The position numbers and the translations under genes are program-made. A stretch of DNA of 54,560 nt from an uncultured Alphaproteobacteria bacterium (GTDB taxonomy: Bacteria > Pseudomonadota > Alphaproteobacteria > Bin95). The stretch's first letter is position 1; each line of letters begins with the position of its first letter. This document shows, in pieces, positions 28,026 to 37,372 of the stretch. Under the pieces are notes generated by a model that worked only from the letters and a program-made list of their open reading frames with translations, made no database searches and was not told the DNA's origin. Location: positions 1 to 54,560 of the forward strand of contig CALLKY010000008.1 of NCBI GenBank assembly GCA_938083135.1. The letters run 5' to 3'.

Positions 28026-29108
28026 ATGCGGTTTCTTGACGAAGCCAAGATTTTCATAAAAAGCGGCAATGGCGGCGGGGGCGCGATCTCCTTCCGGCGT
28101 GAGAAGTTTGTCGAATTTGGTGGTCCCGATGGCGGGGATGGCGGGCGCGGTGGCGACATTATTCTGCGCTGTGTCCCTAACCTGAATACGCTGATTGACT
28201 TCCGCTACACCCAGCATTTCCGCGCCGCCAGCGGCAAAGGCGGTGCCGGTCGCCAACGCACTGGCCCAAGCGCCGATCCCATCATCCTACAGGTTCCGCC
28301 CGGCACCGAAGTGCTGGACGAAGACAAGCGCTTTGTCCTGGCTGATATGACCGAGCCTGGCCAGGAGGTCGTGCTGGCCAAGGGCGGCGATGGCGGGTTT
28401 GGTAATCTCTATTACAAAAGCTCCGTCACACAGTCTCCCCGCAAAGCGATTCCCGGATGGCCCGGTGAAGAACGCTGGGTTTGGCTGCGCCTGAAGCTGA
28501 TCGCGGACGCCGGGCTTATTGGCCTGCCGAACGCGGGCAAATCCACCTTCCTTGCAGCCTCAAGCGCTGCCCGGCCGAAAATTGCGGATTATCCGTTCAC
28601 AACACTGGTCCCGAACCTTGGCGTTGTACGCCTGGACAACGAACGTGAGTTCGTATTGGCGGATATCCCAGGTCTAATCGAAGGGGCCCATGAGGGTGCG
28701 GGCATCGGTGACAGGTTCCTCGGCCATGTGGAGCGCTGCCAGGCGCTGGTGCATCTGGTAGACGGCGCTGGCCTGGGTGATCTTGGGCTGGAAGATGTCG
28801 CTGCCGCCTATAAGGTCGTGCGCGAAGAACTGATAGCCTATGGCGGCGATTTGGCTGACAAGACTGAGATCCTGGCGCTCAACAAAACCGACGCACTTGA
28901 TGATGAAACCGCAGCCCGCCAGCGCGAAGAACTTGCGGAAGCCGCCGGGTGCGCGCTCGACGATGTGCTCCTGATCTCTGGTGCCGCTGGCACAGGTGTG
29001 CGGGAGGTGCATGAGCGCCTTTGGAAAGCGATTGGCCGGGACCGGAACGCGCCCCTTGTTGACGATGTGCCTGAGGAAGACTCGGGCGGCACCTGGTCAC
29101 CCGTATGA
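28026..29108 (+). CDS. obgE: Obg GTPase
   Basis: A 360-residue ribosome-associated GTPase needed for large-subunit assembly and linked to the stress response. The glycine-rich Obg domain ([20 protein letters not shown]) precedes a G domain with P-loop [11 protein letters not shown], switch/G3 region [12 protein letters not shown] and NKTD. It ends without the third C-terminal domain of some Gram-positive Obg proteins. Its stop overlaps the proB start by four bases (ATGA), a common alphaproteobacterial link. Confidence 0.96.
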   Translation: MRFLDEAKIFIKSGNGGGGAISFRREKFVEFGGPDGGDGGRGGDIILRCVPNLNTLIDFRYTQHFRAASGKGGAGRQRTGPSADPIILQVPPGTEVLDEDKRFVLADMTEPGQEVVLAKGGDGGFGNLYYKSSVTQSPRKAIPGWPGEERWVWLRLKLIADAGLIGLPNAGKSTFLAASSAARPKIADYPFTTLVPNLGVVRLDNEREFVLADIPGLIEGAHEGAGIGDRFLGHVERCQALVHLVDGAGLGDLGLEDVAAAYKVVREELIAYGGDLADKTEILALNKTDALDDETAARQREELAEAAGCALDDVLLISGAAGTGVREVHERLWKAIGRDRNAPLVDDVPEEDSGGTWSPV

Positions 29109-30265
29109 CAAATGCTGGGCCCTCCAGGCTGGCCACGGCGCGCCGGGTGATCGTCAAGATCGGCTCGGCCCTGCTCGTAGACGCAGCCACTGGCGAACTC
29201 CGCCGCGACTGGCTGGCTGGTGTTGCGGATGATCTGGCGGCCATGCGCGCCCGCGGCCAGGACGTTGGCATCGTCTCCTCCGGCGCCATTGCGCTTGGGC
29301 GGCGTAAGCTCGGCCTTCCATCTGGCGCGCTGCGACTTGAGGAAAGCCAGGCTGCCGCTGCCGTTGGCCAAATTGATCTGGCACACGCATACCGGTCCGT
29401 ATTCGCACCCCATGGCTTCAATGTCGCCCAATTGTTGCTGACCTTAAGCGATACCGAAGAACGCCGCCGCTACCTGAATGCGCGCGGCACGCTGGCCACT
29501 CTGTTCCGCCTGGGTGCCATCCCCGTCATCAATGAAAACGACACTGTGGCGACAGAAGAAATCCGTTTTGGCGATAATGACCGCCTTGCTGCCCGGGTGG
29601 CTGCCTGCGCCAGCGCAGATGCGCTTGTGCTGCTGTCCGATGTAGACGGCCTCTATACCGCAGACCCACGCCAGGACCCATCCGCGACAAAGCTGAAAGA
29701 AGTCACAGCCGTCACGGCGGACATTGAGGCGATGGCTGGCCCCGTTGGCAGCGACATGGCATCAGGCGGCATGCCGACCAAGCTTGCCGCCGCCCGCATC
29801 GCACTCGACGCCGGGTGCAGCATGGCGATCGCTTCTGGCGTTGCTGATCATCCTCTCCGCCAGCTTGAAACCGAAGATGACGCCACCTGGTTCGTCACGG
29901 ACCAAACGCCAGTCCAGGCCCGCAAGCGCTGGATCGCAGGCGGCTTGGCAGCGGAAGGCGAAGTATGGATTGACGCTGGTGCAGCCCGTGCGCTTGGGCG
30001 TGGCAACAGCCTGCTGCCAGCGGGTGCCACCCGCATCGACGGCAAATTTGAACGCGGTGCGCCGGTTATTGTGCGTGGCCCAGACGGGCGGGAAGTCGCG
30101 CGCGGCCTCATCGCCTATAGTGCCGAAGACGCCGCGCGTATTCTGGGCCTGCAAAGCGCTGATTTCGCTGACGCGCTTGGATATCATGGCCGGGCCGCAC
30201 TCATCCACCGCGACGACATGAGCATGACCGGCCGCGCCGGAACATTAAGCCGAGAGAAGGCATGA
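29105..30265 (+). CDS. proB: Glutamate 5-kinase
   Basis: A 386-residue two-domain enzyme, first step of proline synthesis (glutamate to gamma-glutamyl phosphate). The amino-acid-kinase domain contains [41 protein letters not shown] and the AGTGGM-like [13 protein letters not shown]. The C-terminal PUA domain starts near residue 290 ([13 protein letters not shown]). It overlaps obgE by four bases and is four bases from proA, so it is fully coupled. Confidence 0.96.
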   Translation: MTNAGPSRLATARRVIVKIGSALLVDAATGELRRDWLAGVADDLAAMRARGQDVGIVSSGAIALGRRKLGLPSGALRLEESQAAAAVGQIDLAHAYRSVFAPHGFNVAQLLLTLSDTEERRRYLNARGTLATLFRLGAIPVINENDTVATEEIRFGDNDRLAARVAACASADALVLLSDVDGLYTADPRQDPSATKLKEVTAVTADIEAMAGPVGSDMASGGMPTKLAAARIALDAGCSMAIASGVADHPLRQLETEDDATWFVTDQTPVQARKRWIAGGLAAEGEVWIDAGAARALGRGNSLLPAGATRIDGKFERGAPVIVRGPDGREVARGLIAYSAEDAARILGLQSADFADALGYHGRAALIHRDDMSMTGRAGTLSREKA

Positions 30266-30269
30266 CCCC

Positions 30270-31574
30270 ATGAGCCCTGATTCCACCAGCCTCAACACTC
30301 CGGAAACTCTGACGCCAGCAGACGCCGACGCCATGGTAGCCGAAACCGCCGCCCGCGCCCGCGCCGCCGCCCCAGCCCTTGCCCGTGCCAAACCTGCGGC
30401 CAAAACCCGCGCGCTCAGGTCGGCGGCAGATGCTGTCCGCACCCAAGCCGCGCATATTCTGGCGGCCAATAACAAAGACATGGCGGAGGCCGAGGCCAAA
30501 GGCCTATCCGGCTCGATGTTGGACCGGCTGAAGCTTGACGACGCCCGCCTGGAAAGCGTCGCCCAGGGCCTAGAGGCCGTGGCAGATTTGGCTGACCCCG
30601 TAGGCCGCATTCAGGCCGATTGGACCCGCCCGAACGGCCTGGTGATCCAGCGGATCGCTGTGCCTTTGGGCGTAATTGGCGTTGTCTACGAATCCCGCCC
30701 AAACGTCACCGCAGACGCTGGCGGACTGGCGCTGAAGGCCGGAAATTGCGTTATCCTGCGCGGCGGATCTGAAAGCGCTAATTCCTCCGCAGCCATCGTA
30801 GAGGCACTCCGCACCGGCATCGCAGCGGCTGGCCTACCGGCAGACGCCATTCAGCGGGCACCAACCCAGGACCGCCAATATGTCGGTGCCATGCTGCGCG
30901 CGCACGGCTTGATCGACGTGATGGTGCCGCGCGGTGGCAAAAGCCTGGTAGGCCGCGTGTTGGAAGAAGCGCGCATGCCCGTCATTGGCCACTTGGAAGG
31001 CCTCTGCCACGTTTATGTAGATGGCGCTGCGGACATCGACAAAGCCCGCGCCATCGCCGTCAACGCCAAGATGCGGCGCACGGGTGTGTGCGGTGCGGCT
31101 GAAACCCTGCTGGTGGACCGCGCCATTGCTGATACAGCCCTGTCGCCGCTACTGGATGACCTGATCACCGCCAGATGCGCCATACGGGGCTGCCCAGAAG
31201 TTCAAGCCGCTGACGCCCGTGTCACAGCCGCATCTGAAGAGGATTGGACGACCGAATATCTGGACGCCATCCTTTCCGTTCGCGTTGTGGACGGCATGAC
31301 TGGCGCGCTCGACCACATCGCCCGCTATGGCTCTGGCCATACAGACGCCATCGTCACCGAGGACAGAAACGCCGCAGCCCGCTTCACGGCAGAGGTCGAC
31401 AGCGCCATCGTCATCGTCAACGCATCCACCCAATACGCCGATGGCGGTGAATTTGGGTTTGGCGCGGAAATTGGCATCTCGACGGATAAGTTTCATGCGC
31501 GCGGCCCGGTCGGCGCGGACCAACTCACGAGTTATAAATATGTCATCGCTGGCGACGGTCAGACCCGGCCGTGA
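30270..31574 (+). CDS. proA: Gamma-glutamyl phosphate reductase
   Basis: A 434-residue aldehyde-dehydrogenase-fold enzyme that reduces gamma-glutamyl phosphate to the semialdehyde, second step of proline synthesis. Signature segments: [28 protein letters not shown], the catalytic cysteine in [13 protein letters not shown] and [20 protein letters not shown]. An alanine-rich N-terminal stretch (about residues 15-40) is longer than in E. coli. The 3' end overlaps nadD by about 35 bases. Confidence 0.96.
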   Translation: MSPDSTSLNTPETLTPADADAMVAETAARARAAAPALARAKPAAKTRALRSAADAVRTQAAHILAANNKDMAEAEAKGLSGSMLDRLKLDDARLESVAQGLEAVADLADPVGRIQADWTRPNGLVIQRIAVPLGVIGVVYESRPNVTADAGGLALKAGNCVILRGGSESANSSAAIVEALRTGIAAAGLPADAIQRAPTQDRQYVGAMLRAHGLIDVMVPRGGKSLVGRVLEEARMPVIGHLEGLCHVYVDGAADIDKARAIAVNAKMRRTGVCGAAETLLVDRAIADTALSPLLDDLITARCAIRGCPEVQAADARVTAASEEDWTTEYLDAILSVRVVDGMTGALDHIARYGSGHTDAIVTEDRNAAARFTAEVDSAIVIVNASTQYADGGEFGFGAEIGISTDKFHARGPVGADQLTSYKYVIAGDGQTRP

Positions 31575-32181
31575 ATCCGGGCGGATCGGCTTGCTGGGCG
31601 GGTCCTTCAACCCCGCTCACGCTGGTCATCTGCAGCTCAGCCTGGTCGCACTGAAGCGGCTGCGGCTGGATGCGGTGTGGTGGATGGTCTCGCCTCAAAA
31701 TCCGCTGAAAGCAGCAGCCGGGATGGCACCATTGGAAGATAGGATGAACGCCGCCCGCACAGCCGCGCGCCATCCACGCATCTATGTGACGGATATTGAA
31801 CGGCATTTGGCCAGCCGCTACACGGCAGACACCCTGCGCCAACTGCGCCAACGCTTTCCACAAGCCACGTTTGTTTGGCTGATGGGTGCGGATAATATGC
31901 TGCAAATCCCACGCTGGAAGCGCTGGGCCGAGATATTTGAAACGACGCCGGTTGCCGTAATTGCACGACCGGAATATTGTTGGAATGCTATGCACGGAAA
32001 AGCGGCGACGCGATTTCAGCGCTCTCGACTTGGTCCGCATCTGGGACCCCACGCAGCGGGAAGCCTGGCTACGCGCCGCGCGCCAGCATGGACTTACACG
32101 CCAATGCGATTGAACCCGACCTCTGCAACAGATATCCGCAGTGGTCGCCAATCACCCTTCGGAGGACCCTGGGCATCCTAA
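31540..32181 (+). CDS. nadD: Nicotinate-mononucleotide adenylyltransferase
   Basis: A 213-residue enzyme that makes deamido-NAD from nicotinate mononucleotide and ATP. It carries the nucleotidyltransferase motif [15 protein letters not shown], the [16 protein letters not shown] segment and the C-terminal SATDIRSG version of the ISSTxIR motif. The start at 31540 lies inside proA; there is no ATG, GTG or TTG just after proA in this frame, so a 35-base overlap is the simplest reading. Followed by rsfS. Confidence 0.9.
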   Translation: MSSLATVRPGRESGRIGLLGGSFNPAHAGHLQLSLVALKRLRLDAVWWMVSPQNPLKAAAGMAPLEDRMNAARTAARHPRIYVTDIERHLASRYTADTLRQLRQRFPQATFVWLMGADNMLQIPRWKRWAEIFETTPVAVIARPEYCWNAMHGKAATRFQRSRLGPHLGPHAAGSLATRRAPAWTYTPMRLNPTSATDIRSGRQSPFGGPWAS

Positions 32182-32261
32182 GCGACGTCAACGAGACTGA
32201 AGATACACCGGAAACGGCAGACACCGTTCCCCCCCAACCCGCAGATGATAAAGCGCATGCA

Positions 32262-32630
32262 ATGCTGCAGCGCGTTCTGGAAAGCCTGGAAGAGGACAAG
32301 GCCCAGGACATCGTCACCATCGAAATGTCCGGTAAATCTGCCATGTGCGATTTTCTGGTCATTGCATCAGGCCGCTCCCAGCGCCAGGTTTCGGCCATGG
32401 CGGAGCATCTGCACGACGCGGTGAAGCCATCCTTACCGGCAGCACCCGGCATGGAAGGCCTGCCCCAGGGTGACTGGGTGCTGGTGGATGCCGGCGACGT
32501 GGTGGTGCACCTGTTCCGCCCGGAAGTGCGCGTATTCTATAATCTGGAGCGGATGTGGGGCCTGGAAGCCCCTGCCATCCCACCAAGCTACTTCGCCGAG
32601 GATGAAGGTGAAGGTGAAGACCTGAACTAG
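32262..32630 (+). CDS. rsfS: Ribosomal silencing factor RsfS
   Basis: The conserved RsfS core (LEEDKAQDIVTIEMSGKSAM, DFLVIASGRSQRQVSAMAEH, then WVLVDAGDVVVHLFRPEVR and FYNLERMWG) binds L14 and blocks subunit joining under starvation. I give the conservative ATG at 32262, which matches the E. coli start but lacks a Shine-Dalgarno. The frame is open upstream to 31977. A strong GGAGGA at 32161-32166 sits eight bases before an in-frame ATC (32175), which would add an acidic 29-residue extension just after nadD. In-frame ATGs at 31977 and 32088 lie inside nadD. Confidence 0.88.
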   Translation: MLQRVLESLEEDKAQDIVTIEMSGKSAMCDFLVIASGRSQRQVSAMAEHLHDAVKPSLPAAPGMEGLPQGDWVLVDAGDVVVHLFRPEVRVFYNLERMWGLEAPAIPPSYFAEDEGEGEDLN

Positions 32631-32640
32631 AATACCTGCC

Positions 32641-33084
32641 ATGCGCCTCACCATAATCGCCGTTGGCCGCGCCCGGGATGCGGATGAGGCGCGCATTGTC
32701 GCCCGCTATCTGGCCCGAATGCGCCCAAAGCCAGCGCTCATCGAAATCGACGGCCGCAAAAGCCGGGACGCCATAGATGAATGGCACCAGATCGAAGCCC
32801 GCATTCCATCAGGTGCCGCTAGAGTTTTGCTGGACGAGCGGGGTCGCGACCTCCCCAGCCCAAAGCTGGCCGCCCGGCTTGGCCAATGGCGGGATGACGG
32901 GCGCGACATTGCCTGCCTGATCGGCGGTGCCTACGGCTTCCCTGACGCTGCCCGCCAATCCGCCGATCTTATCCTCGCTTTCGGCCAAGCAACTTGGCCC
33001 CACATGCTGGTCCGCGCCATGCTGTCCGAGCAGCTCTACCGCGCCCAGGAAATATTAGGGGGCAAGCCCTATCACCATGGTTAG
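32641..33084 (+). CDS. rlmH: 23S rRNA pseudouridine-1915 N3-methyltransferase
   Basis: A 147-residue SPOUT-class methyltransferase. It starts MRLTIIAVGRARDADEA, has the SAM-binding knot LIGGAYGFPDAAR and the C-terminal signature WPHMLVRAMLSEQLYRAQEI ending PYHHG. It follows rsfS by ten bases, the usual order. Downstream genes normally expected here in related genomes (peptidase, ctpA) are absent because tRNA-Phe and the integrase island follow. Confidence 0.95.
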   Translation: MRLTIIAVGRARDADEARIVARYLARMRPKPALIEIDGRKSRDAIDEWHQIEARIPSGAARVLLDERGRDLPSPKLAARLGQWRDDGRDIACLIGGAYGFPDAARQSADLILAFGQATWPHMLVRAMLSEQLYRAQEILGGKPYHHG

Positions 33085-33105
33085 GCCAAGCGACCAATAT
33101 CCCTC

Positions 33106-33134
33106 TGGACACGCCGCACCCCCTCGCTTATAAA
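33106..33134 (+). promoter_or_regulatory. Promoter for tRNA-Phe
   Basis: TGGACA (33106-33111), a 17-base spacer and TATAAA (33129-33134) lie 31 bases before the mature tRNA 5' end, a good sigma-70 arrangement. Confidence 0.6.
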
Positions 33135-33165
33135 CCGCCGTCGCTACGCCATTTCCGTAGCCGTC

Positions 33166-33241
33166 GCCCAGGTAGCTCAGCTGGTAGAGCAGCGGATTGA
33201 AAATCCGCGTGTCGGTGGTTCGAATCCGCCCCTGGGCACCA
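33166..33241 (+). tRNA. tRNA-Phe (anticodon GAA)
   Basis: A complete cloverleaf with acceptor stem GCCCAGG/CCTGGGC, the D-arm TAGCTCAGCTGGTAGAGC, anticodon stem GCGGA/TCCGC around TTGAAAA (GAA at 33199-33201), T-loop GGTTCGAATCC and encoded CCA end. A tyrosine integrase gene lies just beyond the 3' end, so this tRNA is the likely attachment site of the island. Confidence 0.95.
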
Positions 33242-33309
33242 TTTATTTTCAATGACTTAGGCCGATTCAGGCAGCGCCCGAATAGCCCGTGTGTGTAATT
33301 CCTGTGTAA

Positions 33310-34488
33310 TCAGGTCGGTCTTTTTGCAGTGAAGTCTATGACCTTTGGGCGCTCAGCCGGATTCATGCGGCCTTCCAAGCGGTCCATTGCCGATTGGATA
33401 TGCGCGCCGTTCTGGTGAGCATAGCGAGCGACCATGGCCAAGGTTTTGTGGCCGGAGATGCGCTGCACTGTTGGAAGGTCAACGCCTGACTGTACGAGAT
33501 GCGTCACGGCGGTATGGCGCAGCGTGTGTGGCGTAATCTCGTCAGGGTCCATATCGGCGCGGGCGACAGAACGGCGGAAAGCCTTTCGTATGGTGTGGAC
33601 GTGGCCTTTAACGCTTGCTGGCGACGGGAAGAGCCATTCACAGCCCGGCGGTAGCATTTTCATGCGGTTCGCCAGATATTTGGCGAGTTCATGTGTGATC
33701 GGCTGCTCGCGGGCACCTGCCTTGGCTTTTGGAATCCAGATCACACGCTGGTCTAAATTCACATCTGCGCGTCGAACGGCGAGAATCTCAGAGTGGCGCA
33801 TGCCGGTGTGCAGGCCGACCATGATGAATGAATGGACATTTTCGTTAGGGTCGTGCGCCGCCGCTTCCAACAAAGCCGCGCATTGCTCATCCGTCAAATA
33901 AACGAAGCGCCCGTTCCGCTCCTTGAAGCGATTGATCTTCGCGCTTTTCGCTTTGATCAATCGCCATTCCACAGCCTTGTTTAGAAGATGCGACAGCACC
34001 GCCAGTTCGCGATTGACCGTTGCTGGTGCCGCGCCGCTGTTGGTGCGAGCTTTCTTGTAACGCTCAATGTCGAATGTCTCGATTTGGGCAATTGGCTTGC
34101 CCCTGAAAAACGGGGAAAGGTGTTGGCGAAGCTGGCGTTCCTTCGCAGAGATGTTCTTACCGCCCTCTTCGCCAAGCCGCGCAAGATAGAGCTTGGCGGC
34201 TTCTTCAAATCCAAGCGCAGTTTTGCGCCCGTCAGGTAGGTCCAGGCGGTTGCGTCGAGCATCGGTGCGGGCACCGGCGATAAAGTCTTCTGCCTGCTGC
34301 CGCGTCACGCCATCGGTTTCGCGCCCGATAACCCGGTGAATGCGTTGCCGGTCCACCATTACGTTTACAGAGAACACGCCATCGCCAGATGCATCGCGCC
34401 GAAAGATGATCCCGTGCTCGGTTATCGTAGCGCCTCTAGCAAGGGTGCGCATTGCAGGGCGGGTAAGTTTGGAAAAGCTACGGGCCAT
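33310..34488 (-). CDS. int: Tyrosine-type site-specific integrase
   Basis: A 392-residue phage-type integrase with an N-terminal arm/core-binding part (FEEAAKLYLARLGEEGGKNI) and a complete catalytic domain: Arg in LHTGMRHSEILAVRR, HTLRHTAVTHLVQSG, GHKTLAMVARYAH with the His and the nucleophilic tyrosine. All catalytic residues are present, so it may be active. It ends 69 bases from the tRNA-Phe 3' end and is transcribed toward it. The 68-base gap contains GTGTAAT twice, close to each other. Confidence 0.92.
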   Translation of the reverse strand: MARSFSKLTRPAMRTLARGATITEHGIIFRRDASGDGVFSVNVMVDRQRIHRVIGRETDGVTRQQAEDFIAGARTDARRNRLDLPDGRKTALGFEEAAKLYLARLGEEGGKNISAKERQLRQHLSPFFRGKPIAQIETFDIERYKKARTNSGAAPATVNRELAVLSHLLNKAVEWRLIKAKSAKINRFKERNGRFVYLTDEQCAALLEAAAHDPNENVHSFIMVGLHTGMRHSEILAVRRADVNLDQRVIWIPKAKAGAREQPITHELAKYLANRMKMLPPGCEWLFPSPASVKGHVHTIRKAFRRSVARADMDPDEITPHTLRHTAVTHLVQSGVDLPTVQRISGHKTLAMVARYAHQNGAHIQSAMDRLEGRMNPAERPKVIDFTAKRPT

Positions 34489-34496
34489 ACTTCACC

Positions 34497-34901
34497 TCAA
34501 AATGGGATATCGTCTTCGACCTCGTCATTTAAGGTGATGTAGGCTTTCAGCCTGGGAGCGTCTCTTGTAGGAGGCTCTGCACCCGGCAATGCGGAACGAT
34601 CAGCGTCACCAATGGTGACCTCACAAATTGTATTCCAGCTTTCGGCAACCCTCAATCGGATTACCGAATCTTCGACACAGTCCCAGCGCCATTCATCTTG
34701 CCCGCCCGCGGTATCCCAGCGCCCACGCCAGAAATAACCGTGCTCGCAAATCACCGCCCAAATCTCTTGCTCTTCAAAGGTCATGAAGTGGGGTGCCGAC
34801 AAGCCAAGCGATATCAACCTGTCACTCTCTCGGACGTTCCACAGATAATCTGTCAATCGCGGAGTAAAAAGGGGCCAGTTCCTGGTAGAATATAGGTCCA
34901 T
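34497..34901 (-). CDS. Hypothetical island protein, 5' end altered by IS21 end
   Basis: A 134-residue frame ending eight bases before the integrase start. The middle (EQEIWAVICEHGYFWRGRWD, WRWDCVEDSVIRLRVAESW) is tryptophan-rich, the end is acidic (NDEVEDDIPF). I know no family. The first 18 or so codons fall inside a sequence resembling the IS21 terminal repeat (34848-34880), so the native N-terminus was probably lost; ATG 34784 (MTFEEQEIW, 95 residues) is an alternative start. It probably was, or is, cotranscribed with the integrase and could influence excision, but that is a guess. Confidence 0.45.
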   Translation of the reverse strand: MDLYSTRNWPLFTPRLTDYLWNVRESDRLISLGLSAPHFMTFEEQEIWAVICEHGYFWRGRWDTAGGQDEWRWDCVEDSVIRLRVAESWNTICEVTIGDADRSALPGAEPPTRDAPRLKAYITLNDEVEDDIPF

Positions 34902-34918
34902 CTTGCTGGTTCAGGATG

Positions 34919-34962
34919 GCCCCTTGGCCTGCGTCAGCTATAGCTGACGCAGGCCAAGGGGC
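34919..34962. repeat. 44-base perfect palindrome beside istB
   Basis: Positions 34919-34938 and 34943-34962 are exact reverse complements around a TATA centre. No T-run follows on either strand, so it is not a classic terminator. It lies between istB and the left IS end. Confidence 0.85.
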
Positions 34963-35008
34963 GCTGTCTAAATGGCGATTTTATGGCTGTAGCTTGCGGC
35001 GGGTATGT

Positions 35009-35773
35009 TCAGGCTTTGCGTTTTCGGCTCTGATTAAGCCGATAGCTCTCGCCGTTCATTTCGAGGATGTGGACGTGGTGGGTCAGTCGATCGAGAATAG
35101 CGCCAGTCAGGCGTTCCGAGCCGAAGACCTCAGTCCATTCATCAAAAGGCAGGTTTGAGGTGATGATGATCGATCCGCGCTCATAGCGCTGTGAGATGAC
35201 CTCGAAGAGCAGTTCAGCCCCGGTCTTGCTGAGGGGAACAAAGCCGAGCTCGTCAATAATAAGTAGGTCCTGGGCGGCCATTTGCTTTTGATGACGTTGA
35301 AGGCGTCGCTCATCGGCGGCCTCAATCATTTCGTGGACGAGAGCCGCAGCCGTAGTGAAGCGGACCTTCAGTCCCTTTTGACAAGCTGCCAGTCCTAGCC
35401 CGAGGGCAATATGCGTTTTGCCGGTTCCACTTGGTCCGAGGGCGATCACGTTCTGACGCTTTGCAATGAACTCGCAGCGTGCCAGTTCCATCGTTAGAAC
35501 CTTGTTCAGCGACGGCATGACCTTGAAGTCGAAGCTATCGAGGCTCTTGGTTGCCGGGAACTTAGCGGTCTTAATCCGCCGTTCGACCATCCGACGCTCA
35601 CGCTCGATCAGCTCCAGCTCGCAGAGCCGCAGCAGATATTGCACATGGTCCTTGTTCTCGGTCGCGCATTGCTGGGCCAGCTTGGCGTACTCGCTCTGGA
35701 AGGTTGGTAGCCGGAGCTTGGTCAGGTGATGCTTCAGCAGGACCTGCGGGGTGTCAGTTGTTGTGTCGATCAT
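35009..35773 (-). CDS. istB: IS21-family helper ATPase IstB
   Basis: A 254-residue AAA+ ATPase related to DnaC that assists the IstA transposase. Walker A GPSGTGKTHIALGLG (about residues 105-119), Walker B DLLIIDELGFVPLSK and the arginine-finger region (QRYERGSIIITSNLPFDEW) are intact. Its ATG overlaps the istA stop by four bases. Full length for the family, so probably functional. Confidence 0.95.
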   Translation of the reverse strand: MIDTTTDTPQVLLKHHLTKLRLPTFQSEYAKLAQQCATENKDHVQYLLRLCELELIERERRMVERRIKTAKFPATKSLDSFDFKVMPSLNKVLTMELARCEFIAKRQNVIALGPSGTGKTHIALGLGLAACQKGLKVRFTTAAALVHEMIEAADERRLQRHQKQMAAQDLLIIDELGFVPLSKTGAELLFEVISQRYERGSIIITSNLPFDEWTEVFGSERLTGAILDRLTHHVHILEMNGESYRLNQSRKRKA

Positions 35774-37269
35774 GCTGCCACTCCTGACAGGAGCACCGCG
35801 TAGCTGGCTGGCTTTGTCGTCTCGACCACCGCTTTCGGCAGATAGGGGTAAATATCGAGATCCAGCCTGGGTGGCCGCCGCTCGATCCGACAGAGGACGA
35901 GGTGTTTGACGGCATCGTAGCCGATGGCACCCAGGTCGAGGGCCTGCCGGATGGCGCCGTGGACATGGTCCATCTCGAAGGTTTCCAGCAACCGCAGGAC
36001 CTGGACATATTCGCGCTTGCCAGGCTTTCCCATTCGCGCTTCCAGCAAGCGGCGCAGAGTTGCAAACTCACCGGGCAGATCCCACCCCTGGAGAGGGGCT
36101 GCCTGATCCAAAGCGCCGACCTTCTGCTCAAGTAGCGGCAGATAGTGCATTGGATCGAAGATCATGTCCGCCTTCTCATAAGACCGAACGTGTCGTGCGA
36201 TCACCGCGGCGCCGCAACCGATGACAACCTCATGGATATAGCCGCGGACCTGAACTTCATGATGGGCAAATGCTGTCGGCACGGAGTAATCGTTGGTGCG
36301 ATACCGGACCATTGAGATGGACGTTGCGCGCGTGCTGACCTTCTCACAGGCGTCATAAGGCGTCGGCGGCAAGGCCATCAGCGTATCAAGGTCGCGCATC
36401 AGACGTTCGCCGATCGTCTCACTATGTCCGCGGACAACATCATCCTGGCGTTTCAGGCATTGCGCCTCCAGCCAGGCGTTCAGTGCATCGAAGCTGTCGA
36501 ACCGGGGAGCCGGAACCAGGAAGTTCCGCCGGCCAAAGCCGATCACACCCTCGACATTGCCCTTGTCATTCCCTTTGCCAGGCCGCCCAAACTTGTCCTC
36601 GAACAGATAATGGGATTGCAGCTCTGAGAAGACCCGTGTCCGCACCCGCTTCCCGTCACCGAGGATCTTGGTGACGGCAATGACGGTGTTGTCATAAAGC
36701 ATCGACAACGGCACGCCGCCGAAGAAGGCAAAGGCTGCGGTGTGGCCATCGCAAAACGCCTCTGTCGTCTCTGCTGGATACGCCTTCATAAAGAACGCAT
36801 CCGAATGCGGCAGCGACAGCGCGAAGTAATGCAGCTTGCATTCGACCCCGCCGATGACCCCAAGCGTCTCGCCAAAATCCACCTGAGCATGGCCCGGCGC
36901 ATGAAACAGCGGCACAAAAACTTCCCGTGTCCGCCGCTGCCGCTCCCGAACATAGTCGGTCACAATCGTAAGGCCGCCAGTGAAGCCATGTTCATCACGC
37001 AGCCGGGCATGGATGCGCTTCGATGTATGCCGCTGTTTCTTGATAACCCGTTTGTCGTCTTCCAGGATCTGGTTAATGACCCCAATGAACGGATCAAGCT
37101 TCGGCCGAGAAGGCGCTCGCTCTCGTCGGTATCCTGGCGGAACCGAGTGCTTCAGGATCTTCGAAACGGTCTTGCGGTCTATCCCAAAATGCTGCGCCGC
37201 TGCTCGAGCACTCATTCCATCAACGTGGCAGGCCCGGCGAACTCGCCCATATAATTCCACAGTATACAT
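35770..37269 (-). CDS. istA: IS21-family transposase IstA
   Basis: A 499-residue DDE transposase. N-terminal HTH (SARAAAQHFGIDRKTVSKIL), then an rve-type core with AQVDFGE, LSMLYDNT and the last acidic residue in KGNVEGVIGFGRRNFLVP. The C-terminal part (about 320-499) is the usual IstA extension. Full length and uninterrupted; with istB it makes a complete element inside the island. Confidence 0.95.
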   Translation of the reverse strand: MYTVELYGRVRRACHVDGMSARAAAQHFGIDRKTVSKILKHSVPPGYRRERAPSRPKLDPFIGVINQILEDDKRVIKKQRHTSKRIHARLRDEHGFTGGLTIVTDYVRERQRRTREVFVPLFHAPGHAQVDFGETLGVIGGVECKLHYFALSLPHSDAFFMKAYPAETTEAFCDGHTAAFAFFGGVPLSMLYDNTVIAVTKILGDGKRVRTRVFSELQSHYLFEDKFGRPGKGNDKGNVEGVIGFGRRNFLVPAPRFDSFDALNAWLEAQCLKRQDDVVRGHSETIGERLMRDLDTLMALPPTPYDACEKVSTRATSISMVRYRTNDYSVPTAFAHHEVQVRGYIHEVVIGCGAAVIARHVRSYEKADMIFDPMHYLPLLEQKVGALDQAAPLQGWDLPGEFATLRRLLEARMGKPGKREYVQVLRLLETFEMDHVHGAIRQALDLGAIGYDAVKHLVLCRIERRPPRLDLDIYPYLPKAVVETTKPASYAVLLSGVAA

Positions 37270-37372
37270 CTCCCCGCCTTCAGCTCGTTGCTTCCAGCGT
37301 AAAGTGGCGGACTTTTAATCCGCGACGATCAGAAAATCCGACCACTTCTGTGGACCAATTTGCCTCCGGGAT

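Larger units (their letters stand above)
34848..37355 (-). mobile_element. IS21-family insertion sequence (ends approximate)
   Basis: Contains adjacent istA and istB with a four-base overlap. Similar sequences face outward at both sides: complement of 34848-34880 and 37302-37334 agree at about 22 of 33 positions, centred on a shared TCCGCGA, as expected for IS21-type terminal repeats. I could not define the outermost ends or a target duplication, so boundaries may be off by tens of bases. Confidence 0.75.

Noticed and set aside
37342-37353. CCACTTCTGTGG near the IS21 end also occurs on the minus strand near the IS3 end (about 54420)
   Set aside because: Twelve bases shared between two unrelated IS families, with no wider similarity; treated as coincidence.
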